From Treponema sp. UBA6852 (GTDB lineage Bacteria; Spirochaetota; Spirochaetia; Treponematales; Treponemataceae): DNA of 42,528 nt. This document shows, in pieces, positions 1-6,993 of this stretch. The notes beneath the pieces were generated by a model. That model had not been told where the DNA came from and made no database searches. It saw only the letters and a list, made by a program, of their open reading frames with translations. A program made the position numbers and the translations under genes. The DNA lies in assembly GCA_002449305.1 (NCBI GenBank), contig DKDI01000015.1:1-42528 (forward strand), written 5' to 3'. Positions within the stretch are counted from its first letter, which is position 1. Every line of letters starts with the position of its first letter.

Positions 1-26
1 TTCGTTGACTTTTTATGGGAGAACTA

Positions 27-482
27 ATGGCTTATTTAATCTTTCATTACAAAATGGAACTTAACTATGGATGTTTTTATCCTGCTGCAGAACATCCAGG
101 AGATTATTTATCAGCTAGAGTTTTAGCTGCTTACGATGATGGTAAAATAATTGCTTATGATCGAAACTGTCTAAATGAAAAATTTAATGAAAGAACCATC
201 TGTGAAAATATATCTGTAACAAATCAAATTGATAAAATTATAAAAGACAATAAATGGAAAATCCGTTTTATTCCAAGAAATCTTGGCTTTTGGGCATTTG
301 AAGGATCAAGTGAATACCTTCCAAAAGCTCCAAAATCAGTGCCTTATCATCAAAATTATCAAATACATGCATCAATGTCTTTGAACCTTCATACGGATAA
401 CGCAGTTCGGAATCTGCAAGCAGCCTATCCGATGTCGGAGTTCTCTTCAAAAACAGCTCATCACCGCAAACATCACCTATAA
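27..482 (+). pseudogene. Unrecognised ORF whose 3' half runs antisense into a tfoX-like gene
   Basis: I do not recognise this protein. The ATG at 27 follows a GGGAGA ribosome site five bases upstream, better than the in-frame ATG at 15. The first ~80 codons (27-267) look like a normal soluble domain with mixed aromatic and charged residues. From 268 onward the frame is purely the antisense of the tfoX-like gene on the other strand, and the predicted tail is rich in His and Lys with no domain character. The likely reading is a gene that lost its own 3' end when it was joined to the tfoX-like gene, so the ORF runs on until a chance stop. A genuine convergent overlap of 215 bp is possible but less likely. 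The window begins just upstream, so the 5' context is not visible. Confidence 0.4.
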
Positions 483-588
483 GATTCCCCTTAAAATATA
501 CAAGATATCCGCCCATCATAGATTTTATGACAATATCGCCTGCTTCAGAAAAACAGTCGCGGACATATTCATTAAACTCATTCATCAT
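268..588 (-). CDS. TfoX N-terminal domain family protein
   Basis: The 106-residue product matches the small stand-alone TfoX_N family. It begins with a short helix, then has the family's hallmark MMGGYLVYFKGNLIGDV strand pair (about residues 24-40), the ELFLKRT strand, and the YPYEGSK motif (about 64-70) before a C-terminal helix. Its length fits the family, so it appears complete, although the last ten residues differ from the usual tail. TfoX proteins were named for a competence regulator in gamma-proteobacteria, but single-domain members like this have no proven role. It lies 2 bp downstream of the VOC gene on the same strand, suggesting a small operon with the GNAT and VOC genes. Its 3' end is overlapped by an antisense ORF. 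Confidence 0.8.
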   Translation of the reverse strand: MMNEFNEYVRDCFSEAGDIVIKSMMGGYLVYFKGNLIGDVCGDELFLKRTPTSDRLLADSELRYPYEGSKTLMHVFDNFDDKALILELLEGIHLILQMPKSQDFLE

Positions 589-590
589 GA

Positions 591-875
591 TTATCTCTCC
601 ATATAAAACTCAACCTGCTCTCCAAGCGGTCCGTAACAGAAAGCCATGCCATCATCATCAGTAAGAAGGGCCATATGTCGAATTGCACCAAGGCAGTGAG
701 TTCCATCAGCATTAGTAAAAATCTCAAGCAGACCGTTTCCGGTATCAATCATCATACCTTCAGCCCACTCGCGTATAACTTTCAAACCAAGAAGCTCAAT
801 ATAAAATTCGCGGACCTTGGCAAGTTCTTCTGCTGTTCCGCATTTCATTGAAATATGATGTATACCTTTAATCAT
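591..875 (-). CDS. VOC (glyoxalase/bleomycin-resistance fold) protein with internal deletion
   Basis: The start MIKGIHHISMKC, the central MIDTGNGLLEIF and the end AFCYGPLGEQVEFY are hallmarks of the small VOC family of metal-dependent lyases and isomerases. The usual member is about 125 residues and this one is 94. The missing part falls between TDD (about residue 74) and AFCYGPLGE. In full-length relatives that interval carries roughly 30 residues forming a helix and strand of the second beta-alpha-beta module. The deletion is in frame and the ends are intact, so the protein may be made but is probably misfolded or has lost its second half-site. The start codon overlaps the end of the broken GNAT gene by 8 bp, indicating former translational coupling. 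Confidence 0.75.
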   Translation of the reverse strand: MIKGIHHISMKCGTAEELAKVREFYIELLGLKVIREWAEGMMIDTGNGLLEIFTNADGTHCLGAIRHMALLTDDDGMAFCYGPLGEQVEFYMER

Positions 876-1350
876 TCTTTTTTTTCCACTTAAAATTCAT
901 TTCTTTGCAACGACTGCAGGCATCTTCAAAGCCAAGCTTTTTATAGAGCGGATATCCCATAGGAGCAGCCTTGAGTTCGAGGAAATCAAGATTCTCAAGT
1001 TTGCCAAAATCCATAATCTGCTTGATAACATTGCCGGCAATTCTCTGGCGACGTCTTTCCGGAACCGTATAAACATTCATAATATTTCCGGTACGCCCAT
1101 GAGGAAATCTCGGATTCGCAGGTCTTTCCTGAATCAGCAAAAAAGCAATTGAAATGATTTTTCCATCTTCCTCCGCTGCAAAAACATAGCAATCGCGGTT
1201 CAGATGATTTTTAAGATATTCCTGAAGCTGTGCCTGGATTGTCTATTCCATTTCCGGAGTCTGAGGACCAATGTCTTCGCGGATAAATTCCATGCGGCAT
1301 CTTATAATTTCATCAAGTTCATTCAACTCTGCTTTTTTGTAATCAATCAT
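868..1350 (-). pseudogene. GNAT-family N-acetyltransferase interrupted by an in-frame TAG
   Basis: Reading the minus strand from the ATG at 1348-1350 gives an acetyltransferase N-terminus (MIDYKKAELNELDEIIR), a TAG stop at codon 36 (1243-1245), and then, in the same frame, the rest of a GNAT domain. That remainder includes the strand CYVFAAEEDGKIIS, the acetyl-CoA loop region VPERRRQRIAG (about residues 94-104) and the closing GYPLYKKLGFED motif. Only one base change (for example from CAG or GAG) is needed to restore a ~160-residue protein, a normal length. GNAT enzymes transfer an acetyl group from acetyl-CoA to an amine; the substrate here is unknown. The downstream part could restart internally, but no ribosome site supports that. 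A sequencing error or stop-codon readthrough is the alternative. Confidence 0.75.
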
Positions 1351-1414
1351 TTTTTGCCTCTTGATTTATTATAGCAGAGATTTATACATAAGGCACTGTA
1401 TAAATTATTCCCGA

Positions 1415-1831
1415 TTACCTGAAAATCAGTTGCTGAGTATCTTTTACAAGCTTAACAAAAGCTTTTACTGATTTATCTTCAGTATGCTCAAAATTAAGTA
1501 TAAAACCTTCAGTTCGCAGCTTATACCTTTCAAGTTCTATTTTTTCGTATTCTGTTTTAACCGGAACAATTGTATTTGTCTGAGCTTTGTTTCTTAGCTC
1601 TACCAAATTGAGAGCAACAAACTTTGAATATCTTTTAAGATACTTTTTTGCTTCAGGTGACAAACTTGGATTGTATTTTAACGGCTTGTTCTTTTTAAGA
1701 GCTTTTCCAAAACCTTCCCAAACCTTGATTATTTGGTCAGCTTCTGACTTGAACAACTTATAATCCATATCTCCTGGCAAAATAGTTCTAATAAACTCTT
1801 CAGCAAGACTTAACTGTGCTAATATAGCCAA
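1415..1831 (-). CDS. Hypothetical soluble protein
   Basis: I do not recognise this protein. It is about 138 residues, highly charged, mostly helical by composition, with a Lys-rich middle (ALKKNKPLKYNPSLSPEAKK) and no signal peptide or membrane segment. The frame stays open up to an ATG at 1879, but the codons from there encode PLNAEFY, the translation of a 38-bp repeat that also sits in front of the next gene. I therefore prefer the TTG at 1831, which follows a GGAGG site, although the gap of four bases is short. The gene is the last of three unrecognised minus-strand genes (1415-3662) separated by hairpin repeats. It may work with its upstream neighbour, but nothing in the sequence proves that. 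Confidence 0.55.
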   Translation of the reverse strand: MAILAQLSLAEEFIRTILPGDMDYKLFKSEADQIIKVWEGFGKALKKNKPLKYNPSLSPEAKKYLKRYSKFVALNLVELRNKAQTNTIVPVKTEYEKIELERYKLRTEGFILNFEHTEDKSVKAFVKLVKDTQQLIFR

Positions 1832-1842
1832 ATCATCCTCCG

Positions 1843-1880
1843 TATAAAACTCCGCGTTCAGCGGCGATGCACGAGGCATC
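1843..1880 (-). repeat. 38-bp hairpin repeat, copy 1 (PLNAEFY repeat)
   Basis: This 38-bp segment matches 2763-2800 at 33 of 38 positions. Both copies sit directly upstream of a ribosome site on the minus strand. Each contains a 5-bp stem: GATGC/GCATC here (1866-1880) and GGTGC/GCACC in copy 2. The A-T pair of one stem is replaced by a G-C pair in the other, so the fold is preserved while its sequence changes. When translated in frame the repeat gives PLNAEFY, which artificially extends the neighbouring ORFs. Confidence 0.8.
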
Positions 1881-1885
1881 GAATC

Positions 1886-1946
1886 GCAGTTTTGCCAACG
1901 GCAAAATCTGCAGTGATAAAAATTACATGGATGTAATTTTTATCAC
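1886..1946. repeat. Two stacked intergenic hairpins
   Basis: Two further inverted repeats adjoin the 38-bp repeat. At 1913-1946 the 16-bp arm GTGATAAAAATTACAT is perfectly mirrored across a 2-bp centre. At 1886-1911 the arms GCAGTTTTGCC and GGCAAAATCTGC pair across a 3-base loop with one bulged base. A full-length Shine-Dalgarno-like AAAGGAGGTG lies just before the larger hairpin on the minus strand. No T-run follows, so these are not ordinary intrinsic terminators. They may be intercistronic RNA structures or remains of small insertion elements. Confidence 0.7.
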
Positions 1947-1953
1947 ACCTCCT

Positions 1954-2748
1954 TTATCGTATAACGACCGGCAATTTATCTTTTACAGATATTTTTAAAG
2001 GTAAAGTATCATTTATGATACGCTCGGATTGACTAACAAGACTTGAAGTTTTTTCCAGGAGTGCTGGATTTTCGATATAACATTTCTGCCTGAATATTGC
2101 AGAAATAATACTCAATGCCTTTTGCTTTAAGTTCTCATTTTCGATTGCGTCTTGGGTTTCATCCACTGCTTTGTTATAACCATCTGACATAATTTGTTCA
2201 TTATAAGAGTCTAAATCGCTTTTATAATTTGAATAGGCAGAACTAAGAGCTTCTAATATTTCTGTTTTAGCATCTTTAAAAAACAATATATAATCAAGAA
2301 AAGCCTGTAACTCTTCAATAAACTTAGATAAGCTTTCATTAAGGTTTGATACTTTAAATCTATAAACTTGATCTTCCTGATTTCTGATATTAGAAAGTAA
2401 TTCTTCTAAAGTTCCTGTCATTTCATTTATTTCATCATCAGAAACTGAAATCTTATTTTCGTAATATAGATCTTTCAATACTTTTATTGCAACTTTAGTA
2501 TTCTCACCTAATACCATAAAGATACCATAGTTTACTTTCAATAATGCAGCGGGTTCAATTTGTCTGTATTCATTAAAGAATATTCGAATAATATCCGGGA
2601 AATGATTTTTTTCATAATCTTTTTGTTCATAAGAATCGAGTACATAATCATAATAAGTCTTCGAACTTATAAGGATCTCCAGTAGATAGCTGATTCTTTC
2701 TAAACCAGTGTAACCACTTAATTCGTGTAATTGAAAATTATCTAACAT
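1954..2748 (-). CDS. Hypothetical helical protein
   Basis: I do not recognise this protein. It is about 264 residues, acidic, rich in Glu, Lys, Leu and Ser, and largely alpha-helical with coiled-coil-like stretches around residues 115-155 and 165-215. It has no signal peptide or membrane segment. The start is the ATG at 2748 because AAGGAG lies nine bases upstream; the in-frame GTG at 2799 is inside the 38-bp repeat and would add an artefactual PLNAEFY stretch. The downstream gene (1415-1831) is separated from it by three hairpins. A shared role with that gene is plausible but not shown. Confidence 0.6.
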   Translation of the reverse strand: MLDNFQLHELSGYTGLERISYLLEILISSKTYYDYVLDSYEQKDYEKNHFPDIIRIFFNEYRQIEPAALLKVNYGIFMVLGENTKVAIKVLKDLYYENKISVSDDEINEMTGTLEELLSNIRNQEDQVYRFKVSNLNESLSKFIEELQAFLDYILFFKDAKTEILEALSSAYSNYKSDLDSYNEQIMSDGYNKAVDETQDAIENENLKQKALSIISAIFRQKCYIENPALLEKTSSLVSQSERIINDTLPLKISVKDKLPVVIR

Positions 2749-2762
2749 AATCAATCGCTCCT

Positions 2763-2800
2763 TATAAAACTCCGCGTTCAGAGGCGGTGCAGGAAGCACC
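2763..2800 (-). repeat. 38-bp hairpin repeat, copy 2 (PLNAEFY repeat)
   Basis: This is the second copy of the repeat at 1843-1880, with the same length, orientation and position relative to the next ribosome site. Its stem is GGTGC/GCACC (2786-2800). The last bases lead directly into AAGGAG and the ATG of the 1954-2748 gene, so it forms the gene's 5' leader and could affect ribosome access. Confidence 0.8.
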
Positions 2801-2808
2801 TCCTTTTA

Positions 2809-2880
2809 TTGAGGGTTTATTACAAAACCCTCAAAACGGCGAAGTCAAGGCTTTAAGCGTGAGCGTGCCTTGACTCGACG
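2809..2880 (+). repeat. Two-hairpin element (~72 bp), copy 1
   Basis: Hairpin one (2809-2834) has 10-bp perfect arms TTGAGGGTTT/AAACCCTCAA around a 6-base loop. Hairpin two (2837-2880) has arms CGGCGAAGTCAAGGC and a slightly decayed mate ending CTTGACTCGACG. The same pair of hairpins occurs in the opposite orientation at 11665-11738, where it has clearly been inserted into a gene. Here the element supplies the last residues and the stop codon of the 2853-3662 gene. It behaves like a REP- or MITE-type non-coding mobile repeat. Which enzyme moves it is not visible. Confidence 0.8.
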
Positions 2881-3662
2881 TATTTCTTCCTACTAAGTTC
2901 CAGGCTTCTTGCAATTCTTTTTCGACGATCATCCTTTTCTTTTTTATACAGTGGAAATTCGTCTTCTAAAATCCCGTTTTCAATTTTTTGAGCAAGCTTC
3001 CAGAGTTTTTCTATCTGTTGTACGACTGCATCCTTTTCCGGAGTCCGTTTAACTTCGAGAATTTCATCATAATATTCATTAGGCGGAGCACCAAAAATAT
3101 GAGGTCCGGTAATAAGCTTTTTGCCAAACCGTATGCTCTCCTCACTGTATATACGATCGTCATAGGGATCTTTTAATCGGTCTGGAAGGGAATCTATCTC
3201 TTCCTGATTTTCCCTATAGAACTCAAGGAGTTTAGGTACTACAGAAAGTTCCTTACCGTAGACTATGTCTTTCCGCTCTCCTTTACATTTTTTCCCTTTA
3301 TATTTCTCTCTGGGAAGAAGTATTTTTCGGTATAGACCATTGTCATAGACTCGTATTATAGATTCTCCACCTTCTACTAACCCCTTACTCCGCCGTTCAT
3401 AGATGACTTCAGAAAAATCTTGCAAAATATTTTCGATTTTTCCTTGCTTCACTGCAGCCACTCTTTCTCTTCGCGCTTCATTGACAATTTTTTCATTACA
3501 TTCCGCACAGCAGCGTTTATTTTCACCAAATGCTTCGTTTTCTTCTTCAGCGGTCCAAACGCACCAGGTTGAATAACCATAGTCTGTGTATTCTTTTCCA
3601 CAGAAGCAGCATTTTCCTGTTTCCGTAATATGACCTAGTCTATCGTATTCTTCTTTAGTCAT
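2853..3662 (-). CDS. Hypothetical protein with N-terminal zinc-finger-like cysteines
   Basis: I do not recognise the family. The 269-residue product begins with two Cys clusters, CCFCG (about residues 18-22) and CCAEC (about 51-55), that could bind one zinc ion. A long charged region rich in Arg, Lys and Glu follows, with no membrane segment. The C-terminal residues YVESRHAHA and the stop codon are encoded inside the two-hairpin repeat at 2809-2880, so the native C-terminus was probably replaced when that element landed. A zinc-binding cytoplasmic protein is all that can be said. Confidence 0.6.
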   Translation of the reverse strand: MTKEEYDRLGHITETGKCCFCGKEYTDYGYSTWCVWTAEEENEAFGENKRCCAECNEKIVNEARRERVAAVKQGKIENILQDFSEVIYERRSKGLVEGGESIIRVYDNGLYRKILLPREKYKGKKCKGERKDIVYGKELSVVPKLLEFYRENQEEIDSLPDRLKDPYDDRIYSEESIRFGKKLITGPHIFGAPPNEYYDEILEVKRTPEKDAVVQQIEKLWKLAQKIENGILEDEFPLYKKEKDDRRKRIARSLELSRKKYVESRHAHA

Positions 3663-3694
3663 GATGTCACCTCTTATATTTCCAATACAAAAAA

Positions 3695-3758
3695 GCAGGG
3701 CTTATACCAATTTGCCCAGGCTGAAATTCTCCACAGTCTGCACTTCTCTAAGCCCTGC
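3695..3758. terminator. Long-stem hairpin with U-runs on both strands
   Basis: Perfect 10-bp arms GCAGGGCTTA (3695-3704) and TAAGCCCTGC (3749-3758) enclose 44 bases. Inside these is a weaker CAGGCTG/CAGTCTG dyad (3717-3740). On the minus strand the stem is followed directly by six T residues; on the plus strand a T6 run follows after two A residues. Between two minus-strand genes it could terminate transcription from the 3804-4376 gene. The large ordered interior is also compatible with a short structured RNA or an attenuator for the 2853-3662 gene. I do not recognise it as a known riboswitch or as SRP or 6S RNA. Confidence 0.6.
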
Positions 3759-3803
3759 AATTTTTTAATCAATACATTCATCACAACAGCTGTTTATCTG
3801 TCT

Positions 3804-4376
3804 TTAAAAATACTTTTCTGCCTGCTTTAAACCATCAGCTAAATACTCTTCTTCAATACTGTGATGCCCCTTTATTAAAATGCTGTTTTTATAAAAATCT
3901 TCTTTATATTGGAATAATTTATCAAATGAATCTTTGAAATGAAATAATTCATCGTCCTTTGCAAAAATGCCAAAACTTCTTCTTTTTTGTTCTTCTGGAA
4001 TGTCTTTATATTTTTCCATTTCACGAAAGTCTGCCAATACTTTATCTGAAAGAATTATGGGATTACCAGTTGACCGGTCTCTAAGTTTTGGAATCTCAAT
4101 AGAAGGATATAAACACGGATTTATTACAAGTTTGTCTATTATCTCTTCATATTGAAGAACATAAAAAGCTCCAAGGGAGGCTCCAATTAACAAATCAACT
4201 TTTTCACTCTTACAATAGTCCCTGATAAGACACTGAGTTTTTTTTACATCAGTGTGCAAATCTGGAAAAGGTATTGAATGAATGTTCCATTTTGTGAGAG
4301 TCTTTTTTAGCGTTTCAAAAGTTCCGCCCTTTGGATTTCCCATAAAGCCGTGAATGTACAAAGCGTTTTTCTTCAT
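3804..4376 (-). CDS. UPF0227/YqiA-like alpha/beta-hydrolase
   Basis: This is a small single-domain alpha/beta-hydrolase of 190 residues, close to the length of YqiA-type esterases. The N-terminal strand reads ALYIHGFMGNPKG with the oxyanion-type HGF motif. The nucleophile elbow is GASLG (about residues 65-69), with Ser as the nucleophile. The likely acid is in AKDDELF (about 139-145) and the catalytic His in GHHS (about 169-172). It has no signal peptide, so it acts in the cytoplasm, probably on small esters; the true substrate is unknown. It starts 2 bp after the stop of the upstream gene at 4379, so the two genes are almost certainly co-transcribed. Confidence 0.75.
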   Translation of the reverse strand: MKKNALYIHGFMGNPKGGTFETLKKTLTKWNIHSIPFPDLHTDVKKTQCLIRDYCKSEKVDLLIGASLGAFYVLQYEEIIDKLVINPCLYPSIEIPKLRDRSTGNPIILSDKVLADFREMEKYKDIPEEQKRRSFGIFAKDDELFHFKDSFDKLFQYKEDFYKNSILIKGHHSIEEEYLADGLKQAEKYF

Positions 4377-4378
4377 AA

Positions 4379-5206
4379 TTATTCCTCTATATAATCGCGT
4401 AATGATCCCCGACGAGGATTTCTTAATTTTTCAAATGCTCTTTTTTCTATTTCTGCTATCCAGGCAGGAGTTATTTTGTTCATCAACTGTTCATGTTCTT
4501 CTGGAGTCATGTCAAATATTTCTTCCGGCGTATTACTCATCCACAATATCTGCAAAGGCTCAAGATTGATTTGTTCCATAAGCTTACCTGAAATCCATAT
4601 TTGAAAGGGGTCGGTATAGACATTTTTATTGCTTCTTATTTCAAATTTTGCAAAATAGCCCATTTGCTTCATATCATCTGTTTTGAGGTAGATGCTATTT
4701 TGCCCGATAAAACTTGTTGACTTTTTATTAGAAAGAATCATTTTTCCACGGTGATGATTCTGCCTGAAACTTACCCTAATAAATGCCTTCTCAAAATTTT
4801 CAGCTAAAACCGTGGTAAAATATTTCAGGTCATGAAGATAGGCCAAATCATACTGCTGGTCATGACGAATTAGCCCAAGGTTATCAAAGCACTTGTCTGT
4901 AAACAAAAACAGCTTCTCACCATTCAGCAGGGAACAATAGACTTTATCCTCGCTGTTGATTTTTCCTGAGCTGCCTTCATGGTCAACAAGGCTTTCAAAT
5001 TCTTCCGTAATATTCACTTCCCGGATTTCAAAAGAATATTTGCCTATGTTTTTTGTTTCCAGAAACCACAGGGTTTCGCTAAGAACTTCAGAAAGGAAAT
5101 CCTTAAAGAGTTCATTTTTCTTTTGCCTGTCCTCAACCGGATAAACCTTATCCTGTAAAAGGTTTTCCGAATTAGAAAAATCTAAAGAAGTATTAGAATC
5201 TGACAT
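4379..5206 (-). CDS. Hypothetical cytoplasmic protein
   Basis: I do not recognise this 275-residue protein. It is acidic, without signal peptide or membrane segments, and mixes beta-strand-like stretches (KVYCSLLNGEKLFLFTDKC) with a C-terminal helical part containing NTPEEIFDMTPEEHEQLMNK. A GGGGG ribosome site lies about eight bases before the ATG. It is the first gene of a two-gene unit with the hydrolase downstream. Confidence 0.55.
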   Translation of the reverse strand: MSDSNTSLDFSNSENLLQDKVYPVEDRQKKNELFKDFLSEVLSETLWFLETKNIGKYSFEIREVNITEEFESLVDHEGSSGKINSEDKVYCSLLNGEKLFLFTDKCFDNLGLIRHDQQYDLAYLHDLKYFTTVLAENFEKAFIRVSFRQNHHRGKMILSNKKSTSFIGQNSIYLKTDDMKQMGYFAKFEIRSNKNVYTDPFQIWISGKLMEQINLEPLQILWMSNTPEEIFDMTPEEHEQLMNKITPAWIAEIEKRAFEKLRNPRRGSLRDYIEE

Positions 5207-5280
5207 AATTTTTACCCCCTATATAATAAATACAAGAAAGGTGTTTTTTTTAAGTAAAATTCTTTAAAAATAACAATTTT

Positions 5281-5628
5281 TTAATGTTTACTTTTTACTA
5301 TGCCATAAATTCCAATAGCATAAATCAAAAGTAGAATTCCGTTGATAATTACATAAGGTGCAACTTTTACAGCCGTAAAAGCAAACACAAGATTGCAGAT
5401 TAAAAAAAGGACAAAAAAGATTGACGACAAAGCCGTTATGTTTATTCCTCCAGTTCTTCCTTTGGTTGAAATTCCCAAAATTCCTGTCAGAGTAAGTGCA
5501 GAAGTGATTCCAGCCCCACTGCATAAAAGCCAGACAAAGGACTCACTTGAATTTGCAGCGTAAAAACCATATCCGATTAATGCTGCAATAAGTACAGAAG
5601 CTACAGTCAAAAAAATATTACATTTCAT
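5281..5628 (-). CDS. Small four-helix integral membrane protein
   Basis: The 115-residue product is almost entirely hydrophobic, with four probable membrane helices near residues 5-25, 31-50, 62-83 and 88-109, and a short basic tail (KSKH). I do not recognise the family. AGGAGA precedes the ATG, and the gene starts 21 bp after the SPFH-GYF gene, so it is the last gene of that minus-strand cluster. By position it could anchor or partner the SPFH protein in the membrane; that is inference from context only. Confidence 0.6.
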   Translation of the reverse strand: MKCNIFLTVASVLIAALIGYGFYAANSSESFVWLLCSGAGITSALTLTGILGISTKGRTGGINITALSSIFFVLFLICNLVFAFTAVKVAPYVIINGILLLIYAIGIYGIVKSKH

Positions 5629-5649
5629 TTTCTTTCTCCTAAAATTAGA

Positions 5650-6993
5650 TTACATCTGTGGTGGCACTGGAGGCACTGGCGGAACCGTGCCCGCAAACAG
5701 ACCTGCAAGCTCTGAAATACTTCCCGCTGCCTGCCAGTTTGCCATTCCACTTTTCCAGACAAGACTCTCTTTTGTAAACTGACCATTCGCCGCCATTGTT
5801 GATAAGACCGAAACAGTATAAGGACCGGTTGCAGTTCCATTAACTGCTACATGATAACTTTCATTTCCCGGAACCGGAGGTACATTATTAGCCTGTGGCG
5901 GCACCTGCTGATTCATTCCGTTCATCATGCCGCCAACCATACCAGCCATGTTCTGCCCGATTGCGCTTCCCATTGCCATTCCTGCCATCATTCCTGCCGG
6001 GTTCATTCCCCCGCCATTTCCAAGATTGATTCCCATGGCACCATTTGCGCCCATTTGTCCGAATGCCTTTGCCCCTTCAACGCCGACTTCTGCCTGTTTT
6101 TCAAGCTGGAACGCAGAAAGATTTGCGCTTTCATTCTGAAGTCTTTGAGCCTGAGCCATACCCTCACGCTGAATGCGTAAGGTTTCTTCCATGTTGGTAA
6201 GGTTTGCATTTGTCTGCCGCTGTATTGTCTGTGTTGTTACATCCTGAGTAACGGCTTTAAGCTGATTGTAACCATCAGAAGTTTTATCAATATCGATATC
6301 CTCTATATCTACTGAACTTACAGTTACACCAAACTCATTCTGTAAACGTTTTTTCAGAGATTCTTCAACTACATCGTTAATTTCTGTAAGCTTACGCTCA
6401 AGCTGAATTACTGGAATTCCTTTCTCTGAAGGAATATTTGCTACTACACTTTTTACATATTTTGTTACAGCTGATTGTATCTGAGATTTAAAATCTTCCA
6501 GGTCAAAATGTATCAGGCGTCGCTGTTTGATGAATTCTTTATAGTCTGTAATTTTAAAACGAATATCACCGCGAACAGCTACGGGAACTGAATAATCAAG
6601 AAAACGGGGATCTGCAACATCAAAAAATGGAACGGCAAATCTTGTCTGAATCAGCCCTGCAAGATTTATAAAGTAAATTTCTGCCTGAAAAGGACTTACT
6701 CCGCCAAAAGCCGCACCAACGATACTTGAAAGAATCGGGAAGTTTCCGGTTTTTATTGTCTGATCAAAAGGACCTTCTATAAAATCCTGATTTCCATTTT
6801 CTCCCGGATAAACAAAAACCGCAACTTCACCGTCTTTTACCCTAAGGCTTGAACCATAACGGATTGCATTTTCTTTCTTAGTGGTGTTTACCTCTTCTCC
6901 AGCCGGCCGCCATTTCCAGATTAAATATTCTTTTTCATCACAGCGGATTACATCAATCAATCCGCCTTCGTTTTTTTTATTGAATAAGCCCAT
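5650..6993 (-). CDS. SPFH-domain protein with C-terminal GYF_2 domain (YdjI-like)
   Basis: The 447-residue protein opens with the segment typical of the bacterial virion-core/YdjI-like SPFH group (ECD-free start, EYLIWKWRP, then VKDGEVAVFVYPG). Residues about 30-250 form the SPFH/band-7 domain, including the tract around VTVSSVDIEDIDID. A coiled coil follows (about 260-310), then a Gly/Met-rich linker (about 315-365) and a C-terminal GYF_2 domain (about 382-432) with GPYTVSVLSTMAANGQ and WKSGMANWQ. SPFH proteins form membrane-associated oligomers or microdomains. In Bacillus subtilis a relative, YdjI, works with PspA and zinc-ribbon membrane proteins at stressed membranes. Here too it is flanked by zinc-ribbon proteins, but no PspA is present. 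The start overlaps the end of the preceding gene by 17 bp. Confidence 0.85.
   Translation of the reverse strand: MGLFNKKNEGGLIDVIRCDEKEYLIWKWRPAGEEVNTTKKENAIRYGSSLRVKDGEVAVFVYPGENGNQDFIEGPFDQTIKTGNFPILSSIVGAAFGGVSPFQAEIYFINLAGLIQTRFAVPFFDVADPRFLDYSVPVAVRGDIRFKITDYKEFIKQRRLIHFDLEDFKSQIQSAVTKYVKSVVANIPSEKGIPVIQLERKLTEINDVVEESLKKRLQNEFGVTVSSVDIEDIDIDKTSDGYNQLKAVTQDVTTQTIQRQTNANLTNMEETLRIQREGMAQAQRLQNESANLSAFQLEKQAEVGVEGAKAFGQMGANGAMGINLGNGGGMNPAGMMAGMAMGSAIGQNMAGMVGGMMNGMNQQVPPQANNVPPVPGNESYHVAVNGTATGPYTVSVLSTMAANGQFTKESLVWKSGMANWQAAGSISELAGLFAGTVPPVPPVPPQM

Noticed and set aside
1843..3758. Integron cassette array with attC sites
   Set aside because: Hairpins separate unknown same-strand genes, as in chromosomal integrons, but they lack the GTTRRRY/RYYYAAC core-site pattern and there is no integrase in the window.
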